A stretch of DNA of 64,000 nt. Source: Sediminicola sp047612485. Its GTDB lineage: Bacteria; Bacteroidota; Bacteroidia; Flavobacteriales; Flavobacteriaceae. A program made the translations under genes and the position numbers. How positions within the stretch are numbered: position 1 is the stretch's first letter; every line of letters starts with the position of its first letter. Of this stretch, positions 52,578 through 60,845 are shown one piece after another. The notes under the pieces are model-generated. The model searched no databases, was not told the origin of the DNA, and saw only the letters and a list, made by a program, of their open reading frames with translations. The stretch covers positions 1 through 64,000 of the forward strand of contig JBLGAT010000001.1 of the NCBI GenBank assembly GCA_047612485.1, read 5' to 3'.

Positions 52578-53363
52578 ATGAACCAACCACTGGCGTATAT
52601 ACATCCAGGGGCAAAAATCGCCAAGAATGTGGTGGTGGAGCCGTTTACTACTATTCATAATAACGTTATTATCGGCGAGGGAACTTGGATAGGATCCAAT
52701 GTCACCATTATGGACGGTGCAAGGATAGGGAAAAATTGTAATATTTTTCCAGGGGCCGTAATATCAGCAACCCCCCAAGACTTAAAATATCAAGGAGAAG
52801 AAACTACCGTGGAGATAGGTGATAATACCACCATTCGGGAGTGTGCTACCATAAATAAAGGGACCTCAGATAGAATGAAGACCAAAATAGGCAAGAACTG
52901 CCTGATTATGGCATACTGTCACGTTGCCCATGATTGTTTTATTGGTGATAATTGTATCTTCTCCAATAACTCTACCTTGGCCGGACATGTCACTATTGGA
53001 GATAATGTGATTTTAGCGGGGCTGGTTGCTGTTCATCAATTTGTATCTATAGGGCACCACGCTTTTGTTACCGGAGGTTCTTTGGTTAGAAAAGACGTCC
53101 CTCCCTATGTAAAAGCCGCTAGGGAACCCTTGTCCTATGTTGGGATCAATTCGGTGGGCCTAAGACGTAGAGGATTCGATTCTGAAAAGATCAAAGAAAT
53201 CCAGAACATTTACAGGATATTGTATCAGAAAAATTACAATAATACCCAAGCTGTACGGATCATTGAGGCAGAGATGGAAGCAACTCCTGAAAGGGATGAG
53301 ATTTTACAGTTTATAAGAGATTCCCAAAGAGGGATAATGAAAGGATATTTTAGTACAAATTAA
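52578..53363 (+). CDS. lpxA: UDP-N-acetylglucosamine O-acyltransferase
   Basis: First step of lipid A synthesis: O-acylates UDP-GlcNAc from 3-hydroxyacyl-ACP. The 261 residues are a left-handed beta helix (LAYIHPGAKIAKNVVVEPFT, IGEGTWIGSNVTIMDGARIG) with the catalytic His in MAYCHVAHDCFIGDNC. The helical C-terminus starts at SVGLRRRGFDSEKIKEIQN. Start is 1 bp after the lpxC-fabZ stop. It is complete. efp follows 5 bp downstream. Confidence 0.97.
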   Translation: MNQPLAYIHPGAKIAKNVVVEPFTTIHNNVIIGEGTWIGSNVTIMDGARIGKNCNIFPGAVISATPQDLKYQGEETTVEIGDNTTIRECATINKGTSDRMKTKIGKNCLIMAYCHVAHDCFIGDNCIFSNNSTLAGHVTIGDNVILAGLVAVHQFVSIGHHAFVTGGSLVRKDVPPYVKAAREPLSYVGINSVGLRRRGFDSEKIKEIQNIYRILYQKNYNNTQAVRIIEAEMEATPERDEILQFIRDSQRGIMKGYFSTN

Positions 53364-53368
53364 TTTAT

Positions 53369-53935
53369 ATGGCATCTACATCAGACATTAGAAAGGGTTT
53401 ATGCATCAAGTATAACCACGATATTTTTAAAATTATTGAATTTTTACACGTTAAACCAGGCAAAGGCCCGGCTTTTGTGCGCACCAAATTAAAAAGTGTC
53501 ACCACTGGGAAAGTAATAGACAATACCTTTTCTTCCGGACACAAAATTGAAGATGTTCGTGTAGAGACCCGTACATACCAATTCCTTTATTCCGAAGGTG
53601 AAACCTATCACTTTATGAACACTGATGATTTCAACCAAATTACACTTCAAGAAAGTTCTTTGGATGCACCTGGACTGTTAAAAGAAGGAGAGTTGGTGAC
53701 CATTCTGTTCAATACCGAAGACAGCTTGCCCTTATCCGTAGATATGCCGTCCAGTGTTGTTTTGGAAGTTACCTATACCGAACCAGGGGTGAAGGGAAAT
53801 ACTGCTACCAATGCCACGAAACCTGCTAAGGTGGAGACAGGAGCAAGTGTAAATGTACCTTTGTTCATTAATGAAGGCGATAAAATAAAAGTAGACACCG
53901 AGAAAGGCGCTTATATGGAGCGCGTAAAAGAATAA
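53369..53935 (+). CDS. efp: Elongation factor P
   Basis: Relieves ribosomes stalled at polyproline. The 188 residues are the three-domain EF-P: domain I with PGKGPAFVRTKLKSV, where Lys32 is the tip residue that is modified in many species; domain II with NTDDFNQITLQ; and domain III with ATKPAKVETGASVNVPLFIN. Which modification applies here cannot be judged. It lies 5 bp after lpxA and so belongs to the lpx transcript, ending at the terminator at 53953. Confidence 0.97.
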   Translation: MASTSDIRKGLCIKYNHDIFKIIEFLHVKPGKGPAFVRTKLKSVTTGKVIDNTFSSGHKIEDVRVETRTYQFLYSEGETYHFMNTDDFNQITLQESSLDAPGLLKEGELVTILFNTEDSLPLSVDMPSSVVLEVTYTEPGVKGNTATNATKPAKVETGASVNVPLFINEGDKIKVDTEKGAYMERVKE

Positions 53936-53952
53936 TACAGTTAATCATATAT

Positions 53953-54000
53953 AGGTGTTTAACTTATGGAGGAAAACTTTTTTTGTTAAACACCTTTTTT
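53953..54000 (+). terminator. Terminator at the end of the lpx-efp unit
   Basis: An 11-bp perfect stem AGGTGTTTAAC/GTTAAACACCT around a 21-base loop and followed by six T. It is 17 bases after the efp stop. Confidence 0.8.
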
Positions 54001-54011
54001 AATTCCTTCCT

Positions 54012-54944
54012 ATGAAATTTCCCATTCCATATTCGTTAAAGCAAGTGGCTGCCATCATCAAAACCAAGTATGTGGGGTCCGATGATTTTCCGGTTTTGGG
54101 AATGAACGAAATTCATGTTGTGGAAAAAGGGGATATCGTTTTTGTCGATCATCCCAAATACTATGATAAAGCCTTGAATTCCAATGCTACAGTAGTACTT
54201 ATCAACAAGGAAGTGGATTGCCCAGAAGGGAAGGCGCTCTTGATTTCCGACGATCCGTTCAGGGACTTCAATACCCTGACAAATTTTTTTAGGCCCTTTG
54301 AAAAATCGGTCAACACCATTTCCCCTACGGCTAAAATAGGGGCACATACGACCATACAGCCCAATGCATTTATTGGGAATAATGTGGTGATAGGTGAGCA
54401 TTGCACCATTCATTCCAATGTTTCCATTTATGACAATTGTGTCATAGGGAACCATGTCACTATTCATGCAGGAACTGTCTTGGGTGGAGATGCCTTTTAT
54501 TACAAAAACCGACCTTCCGGGTACGACAAATTATTGTCAGGTGGGAGGGTTGTAATTGAGGATCATGTGGATATAGGTGCTTTGTGTACCATAGATAAAG
54601 GAGTAACGGGGGATACCACCATTAAAAAGGGTTCCAAATTGGACAATCAGGTTCACGTTGGCCACGATACCGTGATAGGGGAGAAATGTCTTATTGCCTC
54701 CCAAACGGGAATTGCCGGATGCGTTGTTATAGAGGATGAGGTAACCCTTTGGGGACAAGTGGGTGTAATCAGTGGTATCACTATAGGCAAAAAAGCAGTG
54801 ATTATGGCACAAAGTGGCATATCAAAATCCCTTGCAGGTGGAAAGAGCTATTTTGGTAGCCCTGCAGAGGAATTCAGGGAAAAATTAAGGCAATTGGCCT
54901 ATGTAAAACAAATCCCTGCCATATTGGATAAATTGAAGGAATAA
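54012..54944 (+). CDS. Second LpxD-like N-acyltransferase
   Basis: A 310-residue paralogue of LpxD. It has the same uridine-binding N-terminal domain (FPIPYSLKQVAAIIKTKYVG) and a beta helix with hexapeptide repeats (IGNNVVIGEHCTIHSNVSIY); the equivalent of the active-site loop is KLDNQVHVGHDTVIGE. It is shorter at the C-terminus than LpxD and its YYKNRPSGYDKLLSGGR insert differs. It may acylate another sugar nucleotide or be an accessory LpxD. It follows the efp terminator, so a separate promoter is expected. Functional assignment is limited to the family. Confidence 0.85.
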   Translation: MKFPIPYSLKQVAAIIKTKYVGSDDFPVLGMNEIHVVEKGDIVFVDHPKYYDKALNSNATVVLINKEVDCPEGKALLISDDPFRDFNTLTNFFRPFEKSVNTISPTAKIGAHTTIQPNAFIGNNVVIGEHCTIHSNVSIYDNCVIGNHVTIHAGTVLGGDAFYYKNRPSGYDKLLSGGRVVIEDHVDIGALCTIDKGVTGDTTIKKGSKLDNQVHVGHDTVIGEKCLIASQTGIAGCVVIEDEVTLWGQVGVISGITIGKKAVIMAQSGISKSLAGGKSYFGSPAEEFREKLRQLAYVKQIPAILDKLKE

Positions 54945-54983
54945 ATAAGCATAGTAATACTTTAGAAATCGTTTTTTAAGCCA

Positions 54984-54991
54984 TATTTTTG
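54984..54991 (+). promoter_or_regulatory. -7 promoter element of sucD
   Basis: TATTTTTG matches TAnnTTTG 27 bases before the sucD ATG. No clear -33. Confidence 0.5.
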
Positions 54992-55018
54992 TAAACCAAA
55001 AAATAAACCAAATATAGA

Positions 55019-55891
55019 ATGAGCGTTTTAGTTAATAAGGACTCGAAAATTATTGTACAAGGTTTTACAGGTAGTGAAGGTACTTTTCACGCCGAACAAA
55101 TGATCGAATACGGAACCAACGTAGTTGGCGGTGTAACTCCAGGCAAAGGAGGACAAGAGCATTTGGGAAGACCTGTTTTTAATACTGTTGCGGAAGCCGT
55201 TGAGAAAGTAGGAGCGGATACAACCATTATTTTTGTGCCGCCCGCATTTGCTGCAGACGCCATTATGGAAGCTGCCGAAGCAGGAATCAAAGTTATTATT
55301 ACCATTACCGAAGGTATCCCTATCGCTGATATGGTGAAGGCATACGACTATATAAAAGGTAAAGATTGCAGATTGATAGGTCCTAACTGTCCTGGGGTAA
55401 TTACTCCTGGGGAGGCAAAAGTAGGTATTATGCCTGGTTTCGTCTTTAAAAAGGGAAATATTGGGATCGTATCAAAATCGGGAACCTTAACCTATGAAGC
55501 TGCTGACCAAGTAGTTCGTCAAGGATTGGGGATAACAACTGCTATTGGAATTGGTGGTGATCCAATTATAGGAACTACCACAAAAGAGGCTGTTGAATTA
55601 TTGATCAATGATCCAGAGACTGAATGTGTGGTTATGATCGGAGAGATCGGTGGTCAATTGGAAGCTGATGCTGCCCACTGGTACAAAGCCAGCGGCAGTA
55701 AAAAACCAATCGTAGGCTTTATTGCAGGTGAAACTGCTCCGGCAGGTAGAACAATGGGCCATGCAGGTGCTATTGTAGGTGGAAGTGATGATACTGCCCA
55801 GGCCAAAAAACGAATCATGAGGGAATGTGGTATCCATGTGGTAGATTCTCCAGCAGAAATTGGTCTTAAAGTAAAGGAAGTAGTAGGATAA
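55019..55891 (+). CDS. sucD: Succinyl-CoA ligase, alpha subunit
   Basis: Substrate-level phosphorylation step of the TCA cycle (succinyl-CoA to succinate with ADP or GDP). The 290 residues contain the CoA-binding IIVQGFTGSEGTFHAEQMIE and VVGGVTPGKGGQEHLG, and the phosphohistidine region RTMGHAGAIVGG (His248). All key parts are present. The beta subunit gene sucC is not adjacent here, which is common in Bacteroidota. A terminator-like hairpin follows. Confidence 0.96.
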   Translation: MSVLVNKDSKIIVQGFTGSEGTFHAEQMIEYGTNVVGGVTPGKGGQEHLGRPVFNTVAEAVEKVGADTTIIFVPPAFAADAIMEAAEAGIKVIITITEGIPIADMVKAYDYIKGKDCRLIGPNCPGVITPGEAKVGIMPGFVFKKGNIGIVSKSGTLTYEAADQVVRQGLGITTAIGIGGDPIIGTTTKEAVELLINDPETECVVMIGEIGGQLEADAAHWYKASGSKKPIVGFIAGETAPAGRTMGHAGAIVGGSDDTAQAKKRIMRECGIHVVDSPAEIGLKVKEVVG

Positions 55892-55932
55892 TAAATGTCC
55901 TGTTTATACATAGGATTCAACTTATGAATCTC

Positions 55933-55985
55933 AAAAAAAACCCTATCATTCTGAATTAAATTCGGGAGGAATAGGGTTTTTTTTT
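55933..55985 (+). terminator. Terminator after sucD
   Basis: Stem AAACCCTAT/ATAGGGTTT with an inner complementary GAATT/AATTC and a run of T after it, 42 bases after the sucD stop. Confidence 0.75.
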
Positions 55986-56006
55986 CGCCTTATCTGAAAC
56001 ATAGCC

Positions 56007-56014
56007 TATATTTG
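56007..56014 (+). promoter_or_regulatory. -7 promoter element of fabG
   Basis: TATATTTG matches TAnnTTTG 31 bases before the fabG ATG at 56045. Confidence 0.5.
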
Positions 56015-56044
56015 GATATCAACTTAAGTAAATAAAAGAATCAC

Positions 56045-56791
56045 ATGAAGCTTCTAGAAGGAAAAAATGTTATTATTACTGGTGCCAGTAGGGGCATAGG
56101 TATGGGAATTGCCAAGGTTTTTGCAGATCATGGCGCCAATGTAGCCTTTACCTATAGTTCCAGTGAGGTACCTGCCCTTGAATTGGAAAAAGAATTAACT
56201 GCCAAAGGTGTTAAAGCCAAGGCGTATAAAAGTAATGCGGCCAGTTATGAGGACTCCGAAAAATTGGTGGCCAAGATATTGGAAGATTTTGAAAGTATAG
56301 ACGTCTTGATCAACAATGCAGGGATCACTAAGGACAATTTGCTTATGCGTATGTCCGAAGCGGATTTTGATTCCGTAATCGAGATCAACCTAAAATCGGT
56401 TTTCAATATGACCAAGGCCGTGCAGCGTACCATGTTGAAACAACGTAAAGGCTCAATAATCAATATGAGCAGTGTTGTTGGTGTGAAAGGCAATGCCGGA
56501 CAAACCAACTATGCGGCTTCAAAAGCAGGGATGATCGGCTTCACAAAATCTGTGGCTTTGGAACTTGGTTCCAGAAACATTCGTTGTAATGCCATTGCCC
56601 CGGGATTTATAGAAACTGAAATGACAGATAAATTGGATGCAAAAGTAGTTCAAGGATGGAGGGATGGTATTCCACTTAAGCGTGGTGGTTCTCCAGATGA
56701 TGTTGCAAATGCATGTTTGTTCTTCGCTTCGGACCTTTCTGCCTATGTAACCGGACAAGTCCTTAATGTTGATGGGGGTATGTTGACATAG
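56045..56791 (+). CDS. fabG: 3-oxoacyl-ACP reductase
   Basis: NADPH-dependent reduction of 3-oxoacyl-ACP in fatty-acid elongation. The 248 residues show TGASRGIGMGIA (12-23), NNAGITKDNLLMRM, and the catalytic triad Ser143, Tyr156 and Lys160 in NMSSVVGVKGNAGQTNYAAS then K. The C-terminal NVDGGM completes the FabG signature. SDR subfamily identity is strong; other 3-oxoacyl reductases cannot be ruled out. Close to the lpx block, but with its own promoter element. Confidence 0.9.
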   Translation: MKLLEGKNVIITGASRGIGMGIAKVFADHGANVAFTYSSSEVPALELEKELTAKGVKAKAYKSNAASYEDSEKLVAKILEDFESIDVLINNAGITKDNLLMRMSEADFDSVIEINLKSVFNMTKAVQRTMLKQRKGSIINMSSVVGVKGNAGQTNYAASKAGMIGFTKSVALELGSRNIRCNAIAPGFIETEMTDKLDAKVVQGWRDGIPLKRGGSPDDVANACLFFASDLSAYVTGQVLNVDGGMLT

Positions 56792-56883
56792 CCATTAATT
56801 GAAGGGAATTGGTTGTGCCTCCTTTTTTAAACCAAAAACAGTGTAGACCTTCCCAGTAATTTTCAAACGAATTAAAAAATTAT

Positions 56884-58917
56884 ATGCAGACATCTTCAGT
56901 ACTATTTGTTTTGCTCGCGGCATTGCTCGCATTTGCAATTGTACTGGTCCAATATTTTTACAAGACCAAAGGGAGTAGGAAATTGAAAATAGTCCTCTCC
57001 CTTTTACGTTTTTTTGCCATTTTCGGCGTTCTTTTATTATTGATCAACCCCAAATTCACTAAAACTGACTACGATCTTGAAAGGGCGAACCTAGTGGTGT
57101 TGGTGGATAATTCCACCTCCTTAAGGGAAATAAATAAAAATACAAACATAGATTCCCTGCTAAAGAAGGTAACGGAAAATAGTAGTGTTTTAGATCTGTT
57201 TAATCTCCAAGCTTTTAGTTTTGGAAATGCTTTGGAAGCCCTTGACAGTCTAAACTTCACCCAAAAGACTACCAACATAGCCAAAGCCTTGAGCTCCATA
57301 AATACAGTATTTGATAATTCCAACACAGCTGTCATTTTGATCAGTGATGGAAACCAGACCGTAGGGGAGGATTATGAGTTTTATGGTTCCTCAAAGGCAA
57401 TCACTGTATATCCTGTAGTGGTTGGTGATACCGCCACATATGACGATATCAGGATTTCTCAGGTCAATGCCAATAAATATGCCTTTCTTAAAAATAAATT
57501 TCCCTTGGAAACCTATATCGCTTACGATGGGGAAGGCAGTGCGAATACCGTTGTCCGCATTTCGATTGACGGAAAAGTTGTGGCCACAGAAACTGTAAAG
57601 CTGTCAAAATTGGATAATTCCAAAAGGATATATTTCTTATTGGAAGCAAAAACAGTAGGGGTAAAGGAAATAAGAATAACGGCAAGTCCATTGGACAACG
57701 AAAAAAACAGAGCCAATAACCAAAGGGAACTAGCCTTGGAGGTTATTGATGAAAAAACAAATGTGGCCATCATTGCCGATATCCTTCATCCAGACATAGG
57801 CGCCTTAAAAAAAGCAATAGAAAGCAATGAGCAACGCAAGGTGCTTGTATTGAAGCCCAATGCGGATATTGAAAAATTGGACGATATAGATTTGTTCGTC
57901 TTATACCAACCCATTCCATCTTTTAAGTCAATCTATAATTTTATTGAGGCCAAAGAGGTGCAGAAGTTTACTATTACCGGAACAAAAACAGATTGGCGTT
58001 TTTTGAATTCGGTACAAAATAGTTTTGAAAAGAATTCCTATAATCAAATTGAAGATATTTTCCCGGTATTGAATTCTAACTTCACTATTTTCAACAATTC
58101 CGAATTTTCCATAGCCAATTTTCCTCCTATGGAAAGTGATCTAGGAGAAATTTTAATTACCAAACCCTATGAAACATTGATAGATCAGCGAATTAAAGGT
58201 GTGGACGTAGGGGAGCCTCTGTTGGCAGTAATTACCGATGGTGCAAAAAAAGAAGCGGTCTTATTTGGGGAAAATATTTGGAAGTGGAGAATGCAGAGTT
58301 TTAGAAACGATAAGAGTTTTAATAATTTCGACGAATTAATGGGCAAACTGGTGTTGTATTTGGCAACCAACAAAGCCAAGGAGCGCTTAACGCTTGATTA
58401 TAACACCATATTCACCGGCCCTGGCGATGCTGAAATAAAAGCGACCTACTTCGATAAGACCTATGTCTTTAATGCCAATGCTTCCTTGACTATTACGATC
58501 AAAAGACTATCGGACAGCTCCGTCCGGGAAATCCCAATGCTATTGAAAAACGGGTATTACGAAGTTGATCTTGAAAATTTTGCAAGTGGCTCTTATGAGT
58601 TCAAAGTAAATGTCCAAAATGAAAATATTTCTAAATCAGGTACATTTAAAATATTGGACTTTGATGTTGAAAAACAATTCTTATCCAGCAATTATAAAAA
58701 AATGGGACGAATGGCGAAAAATTCGGGGGGTGGTCTTTTTTTTCCAAAGGGTATAGATAGTCTGATAACGGACATGGTTAATGAAAAACGATTTTTGCCA
58801 ACACAGATAGGCAGTCAAAATGTCGTACCTTTGATCGATTTTAGAATCTTATTGGCTATAATTGTAGCCATTTTGACAGCGGAATGGTTTTTGCGGAAGT
58901 ATAATGGATTAAGTTAA
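56884..58917 (+). CDS. VWA-like membrane protein, unknown function
   Basis: A 677-residue protein with two N-terminal membrane helices (about 5-25 and 36-55), a large periplasmic region and one C-terminal helix (about 655-670, LLAIIVAILTAEWFL). The region after the second helix resembles a von Willebrand A fold: VVLVDNSTSLRE carries the MIDAS DxSxS (Asp75, Ser77, Ser79) and AVILISDGNQTVGEDYEF matches the later strands. Such BatA/BatB-like architectures occur in flavobacteria. A prohibitin-like gene follows 14 bp later. Function unknown. Confidence 0.78.
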   Translation: MQTSSVLFVLLAALLAFAIVLVQYFYKTKGSRKLKIVLSLLRFFAIFGVLLLLINPKFTKTDYDLERANLVVLVDNSTSLREINKNTNIDSLLKKVTENSSVLDLFNLQAFSFGNALEALDSLNFTQKTTNIAKALSSINTVFDNSNTAVILISDGNQTVGEDYEFYGSSKAITVYPVVVGDTATYDDIRISQVNANKYAFLKNKFPLETYIAYDGEGSANTVVRISIDGKVVATETVKLSKLDNSKRIYFLLEAKTVGVKEIRITASPLDNEKNRANNQRELALEVIDEKTNVAIIADILHPDIGALKKAIESNEQRKVLVLKPNADIEKLDDIDLFVLYQPIPSFKSIYNFIEAKEVQKFTITGTKTDWRFLNSVQNSFEKNSYNQIEDIFPVLNSNFTIFNNSEFSIANFPPMESDLGEILITKPYETLIDQRIKGVDVGEPLLAVITDGAKKEAVLFGENIWKWRMQSFRNDKSFNNFDELMGKLVLYLATNKAKERLTLDYNTIFTGPGDAEIKATYFDKTYVFNANASLTITIKRLSDSSVREIPMLLKNGYYEVDLENFASGSYEFKVNVQNENISKSGTFKILDFDVEKQFLSSNYKKMGRMAKNSGGGLFFPKGIDSLITDMVNEKRFLPTQIGSQNVVPLIDFRILLAIIVAILTAEWFLRKYNGLS

Positions 58918-58931
58918 ATTAAATATATAAA

Positions 58932-59747
58932 ATGGACAAATTACCTAAAATTGCAATACCTGCGATTATTACTATTATTTTACTGGTTATTCTAATAACT
59001 AAATCTGCTGTTACCATTGGATCAGGTAAGGCCGGCGTTTTATATGAAACCTTTGGAGGAGGTGTCGTTACCGACGAACCCGCCCTAGGTGAAGGTTTTC
59101 ATATTGTGGCCCCTTGGAACAAGGTATTCATCTATGAAGTACGACAACAAGAAGTTTTTGAAAAGATGAACGTACTTTCTTCTAATGGGTTGAATATTAA
59201 ATTGGATGCTTCTGCATGGTTTGAACCTAAAAGAGATTTTTTGGGGAAACTGCACCAAGAAAAAGGTGAAGAATACGTTCAACGCGTTCTATTGCCATCC
59301 ATACGATCAGCAGCAAGAAGTGTTGTAGGCCGTTATACCCCTGAGCAATTATATTCCAGTAAAAGGGATGCCATACAACAGGAAATTTATGAGGAGACCA
59401 GAAAAATCGTAGACGGACAGTACATTCAATTAAATGAGATTTTGGTGCGAGATGTAACTTTGCCGGCAACTATTAAAGAAGCTATTGAGCGTAAGTTAAA
59501 GCAAGAGCAGGAATCTTTGGAATATGAATTTAGACTGGTGACCGCTGAAAAGGAAGCTGAAAAAGTAATTATTGAGGCCAAAGGTAAAGCAGATGCGAAC
59601 AGAATTTTAAGTGCATCCCTAACCGATAAAATCCTTCAGGACAAAGGTATAGAAGCTACCTTAAAACTATCCCAATCACCAAATAGCAAAGTAATCGTTA
59701 TTGGTTCTGGAGATGGTGGTTTACCTGTCATTTTAGGGAATCAATAG
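58932..59747 (+). CDS. Prohibitin/SPFH family protein
   Basis: A 271-residue membrane-associated protein with one N-terminal helix (about 7-27, IPAIITIILLVILITKSAV), then an SPFH/Band-7 domain (VTIGSGKAGVLYETFGGGVV, VRQQEVFEKMNVLSSNGLN) and a coiled-coil region (RKLKQEQESLEYEFRLVTAE, KEAEKVIIEAKGKADANRIL). These proteins form ring-like membrane scaffolds, often with proteases. It sits 14 bp after the VWA-like gene, which suggests a shared unit. Confidence 0.9.
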   Translation: MDKLPKIAIPAIITIILLVILITKSAVTIGSGKAGVLYETFGGGVVTDEPALGEGFHIVAPWNKVFIYEVRQQEVFEKMNVLSSNGLNIKLDASAWFEPKRDFLGKLHQEKGEEYVQRVLLPSIRSAARSVVGRYTPEQLYSSKRDAIQQEIYEETRKIVDGQYIQLNEILVRDVTLPATIKEAIERKLKQEQESLEYEFRLVTAEKEAEKVIIEAKGKADANRILSASLTDKILQDKGIEATLKLSQSPNSKVIVIGSGDGGLPVILGNQ

Positions 59748-59808
59748 TATTTTAACATATTTGAAACAAATTGTGAGACATAAATTTTTCAAGATTAAAA
59801 ATTAGTAT

Positions 59809-59816
59809 TATTTTTG
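59809..59816 (+). promoter_or_regulatory. -7 promoter element of the his operon
   Basis: TATTTTTG matches TAnnTTTG 7 bases before the leader-peptide ATG. No good -33. The expected transcript would begin only 2-4 bases before the leader ATG. Confidence 0.45.
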
Positions 59817-59823
59817 TGTCATT

Positions 59824-59880
59824 ATGAAAAAGTATGGCGTACATCATCATCATTTCTTTACCTGCAATCAGGCGAGCTAG
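59824..59880 (+). CDS. hisL: Histidine operon leader peptide, four consecutive His
   Basis: An 18-codon frame MKKYGVHHHHFFTCNQAS followed by TAG, too short to be found by length. Four His codons in a row lie just upstream of hisG, and a Rho-independent terminator hairpin lies between them (59910-59943). This is the arrangement of a his attenuator: a ribosome starved of histidyl-tRNA should stall at the His codons and favour an alternative RNA structure. I see the sequence; the regulation is inferred by analogy with enterobacterial his leaders. A frame of chance with four His in the right place is unlikely. Confidence 0.85.
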   Translation: MKKYGVHHHHFFTCNQAS

Positions 59881-59943
59881 AAATGTATTGTTGTAACTAA
59901 ATATATTCTAACCCGTTTGAGCAATCAAACGGGTTTTGTTTTT
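59871..59943 (+). promoter_or_regulatory. Attenuator of the his operon: terminator and candidate antiterminator
   Basis: Terminator: AACCCGTTTGA/TCAAACGGGTT (11 bp) at 59910-59934, loop GCAA, then TTGTTTTT. Candidate antiterminator: GGCGAGCTAGAA (59871-59882) can pair with TTCTAACCCGTT (59906-59917), which would open the left arm of the terminator; ten of twelve positions pair, two of them G-U. A competing early hairpin could use CATTTCT (59850-59856) with AGAAATG (59879-59885). The pairings are by eye and untested. Confidence 0.72.
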
Positions 59944-59987
59944 AACATCCTGTTTGTTTGTTCAGGCCAAAAACAAAAATTAAGCAC

Positions 59988-60845
59988 ATGAAAAAAATTA
60001 GAATTGCTATTCAAAAAAGTGGACGGCTAAATGAAGATTCCCTACAAATCTTAAAGGATTGTGGGATATCTATTGATAATGGAAAAGAACAATTAAAGGC
60101 CTCTTCAAGAAATTTCCCCTTGGAAGCCTTTTATCTTAGGAACGGCGATATCCCCCAGTATCTAAGGGATGGCGTAGTGGACATTGCCATTATAGGTGAA
60201 AATGTTTTGATAGAGAAAGGGCAGGACCTTATAGTAGCCGAAAAACTAGGTTTTTCTAAATGCAAGGTTTCCTTGGCAATACCAAAATCTGTAAAATACA
60301 ATTCCGTTAAGGATTTTGAAGGGAAAAGGATTGCCACGTCCTATCCAAATACGGTAGAAAATTATTTAAAGGAAAAAGGAGTAAAGGCGGAGTTGCATAT
60401 TATCAATGGCTCAGTCGAAATTGCACCCAATATTGGACTGGCAGATGCTATTTGTGACATTGTTTCCAGTGGTAGTACTCTTTTCAAAAACAATTTAAAA
60501 GAAGTAGAGGTGATGCTTCATAGTGAAGCTGTTTTGGCGGTCTCTCCACAGATTTCGGAAGACGGAAAGGTACTCTTGGAAAAACTTCGTTTTAGAATCC
60601 AATCGGTTTTAAGGGCTAGGCAATCAAAATATGTCCTTTTGAACGCCCCAAACGATAAATTGAAAGCTATCATTGCCCTATTGCCTGGAATGAGGAGTCC
60701 CACTGTTTTGCCATTGGCAGAAGAAGGCTGGAGTTCCGTGCACACGGTAATCAATAAGGATAAGTTCTGGGAAGTGATCCAAGAGCTAAAAGAGGCTGGG
60801 GCTGAAGGTATTTTAGTATGTCCAATTGAAAAAATGGTCCTCTAA
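59988..60845 (+). CDS. hisG: ATP phosphoribosyltransferase, long form
   Basis: First and rate-limiting step of histidine synthesis: joins ATP and PRPP. From the ATG at 59988 it has 285 residues (a TTG at 59958 is less likely). Blocks: RIAIQKSGRLNEDSLQILKD, LRDGVVDIAIIGENVLIEKG, RIATSYPNTVENYLKEKG, SGSTLFKNNLKEVEVMLHSE, and the PRPP loop region; the C-terminal ~75 residues form the regulatory ACT-like domain of the long form (MRSPTVLPLAEEGWSSVHTV). It needs no HisZ. hisD overlaps its stop by one base (TAATG). Confidence 0.96.
   Translation: MKKIRIAIQKSGRLNEDSLQILKDCGISIDNGKEQLKASSRNFPLEAFYLRNGDIPQYLRDGVVDIAIIGENVLIEKGQDLIVAEKLGFSKCKVSLAIPKSVKYNSVKDFEGKRIATSYPNTVENYLKEKGVKAELHIINGSVEIAPNIGLADAICDIVSSGSTLFKNNLKEVEVMLHSEAVLAVSPQISEDGKVLLEKLRFRIQSVLRARQSKYVLLNAPNDKLKAIIALLPGMRSPTVLPLAEEGWSSVHTVINKDKFWEVIQELKEAGAEGILVCPIEKMVL

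Noticed and set aside
59958..59987. Upstream TTG start for hisG
   Set aside because: It lies between the attenuator and the natural ATG and adds ten residues unlike the HisG N-terminus.
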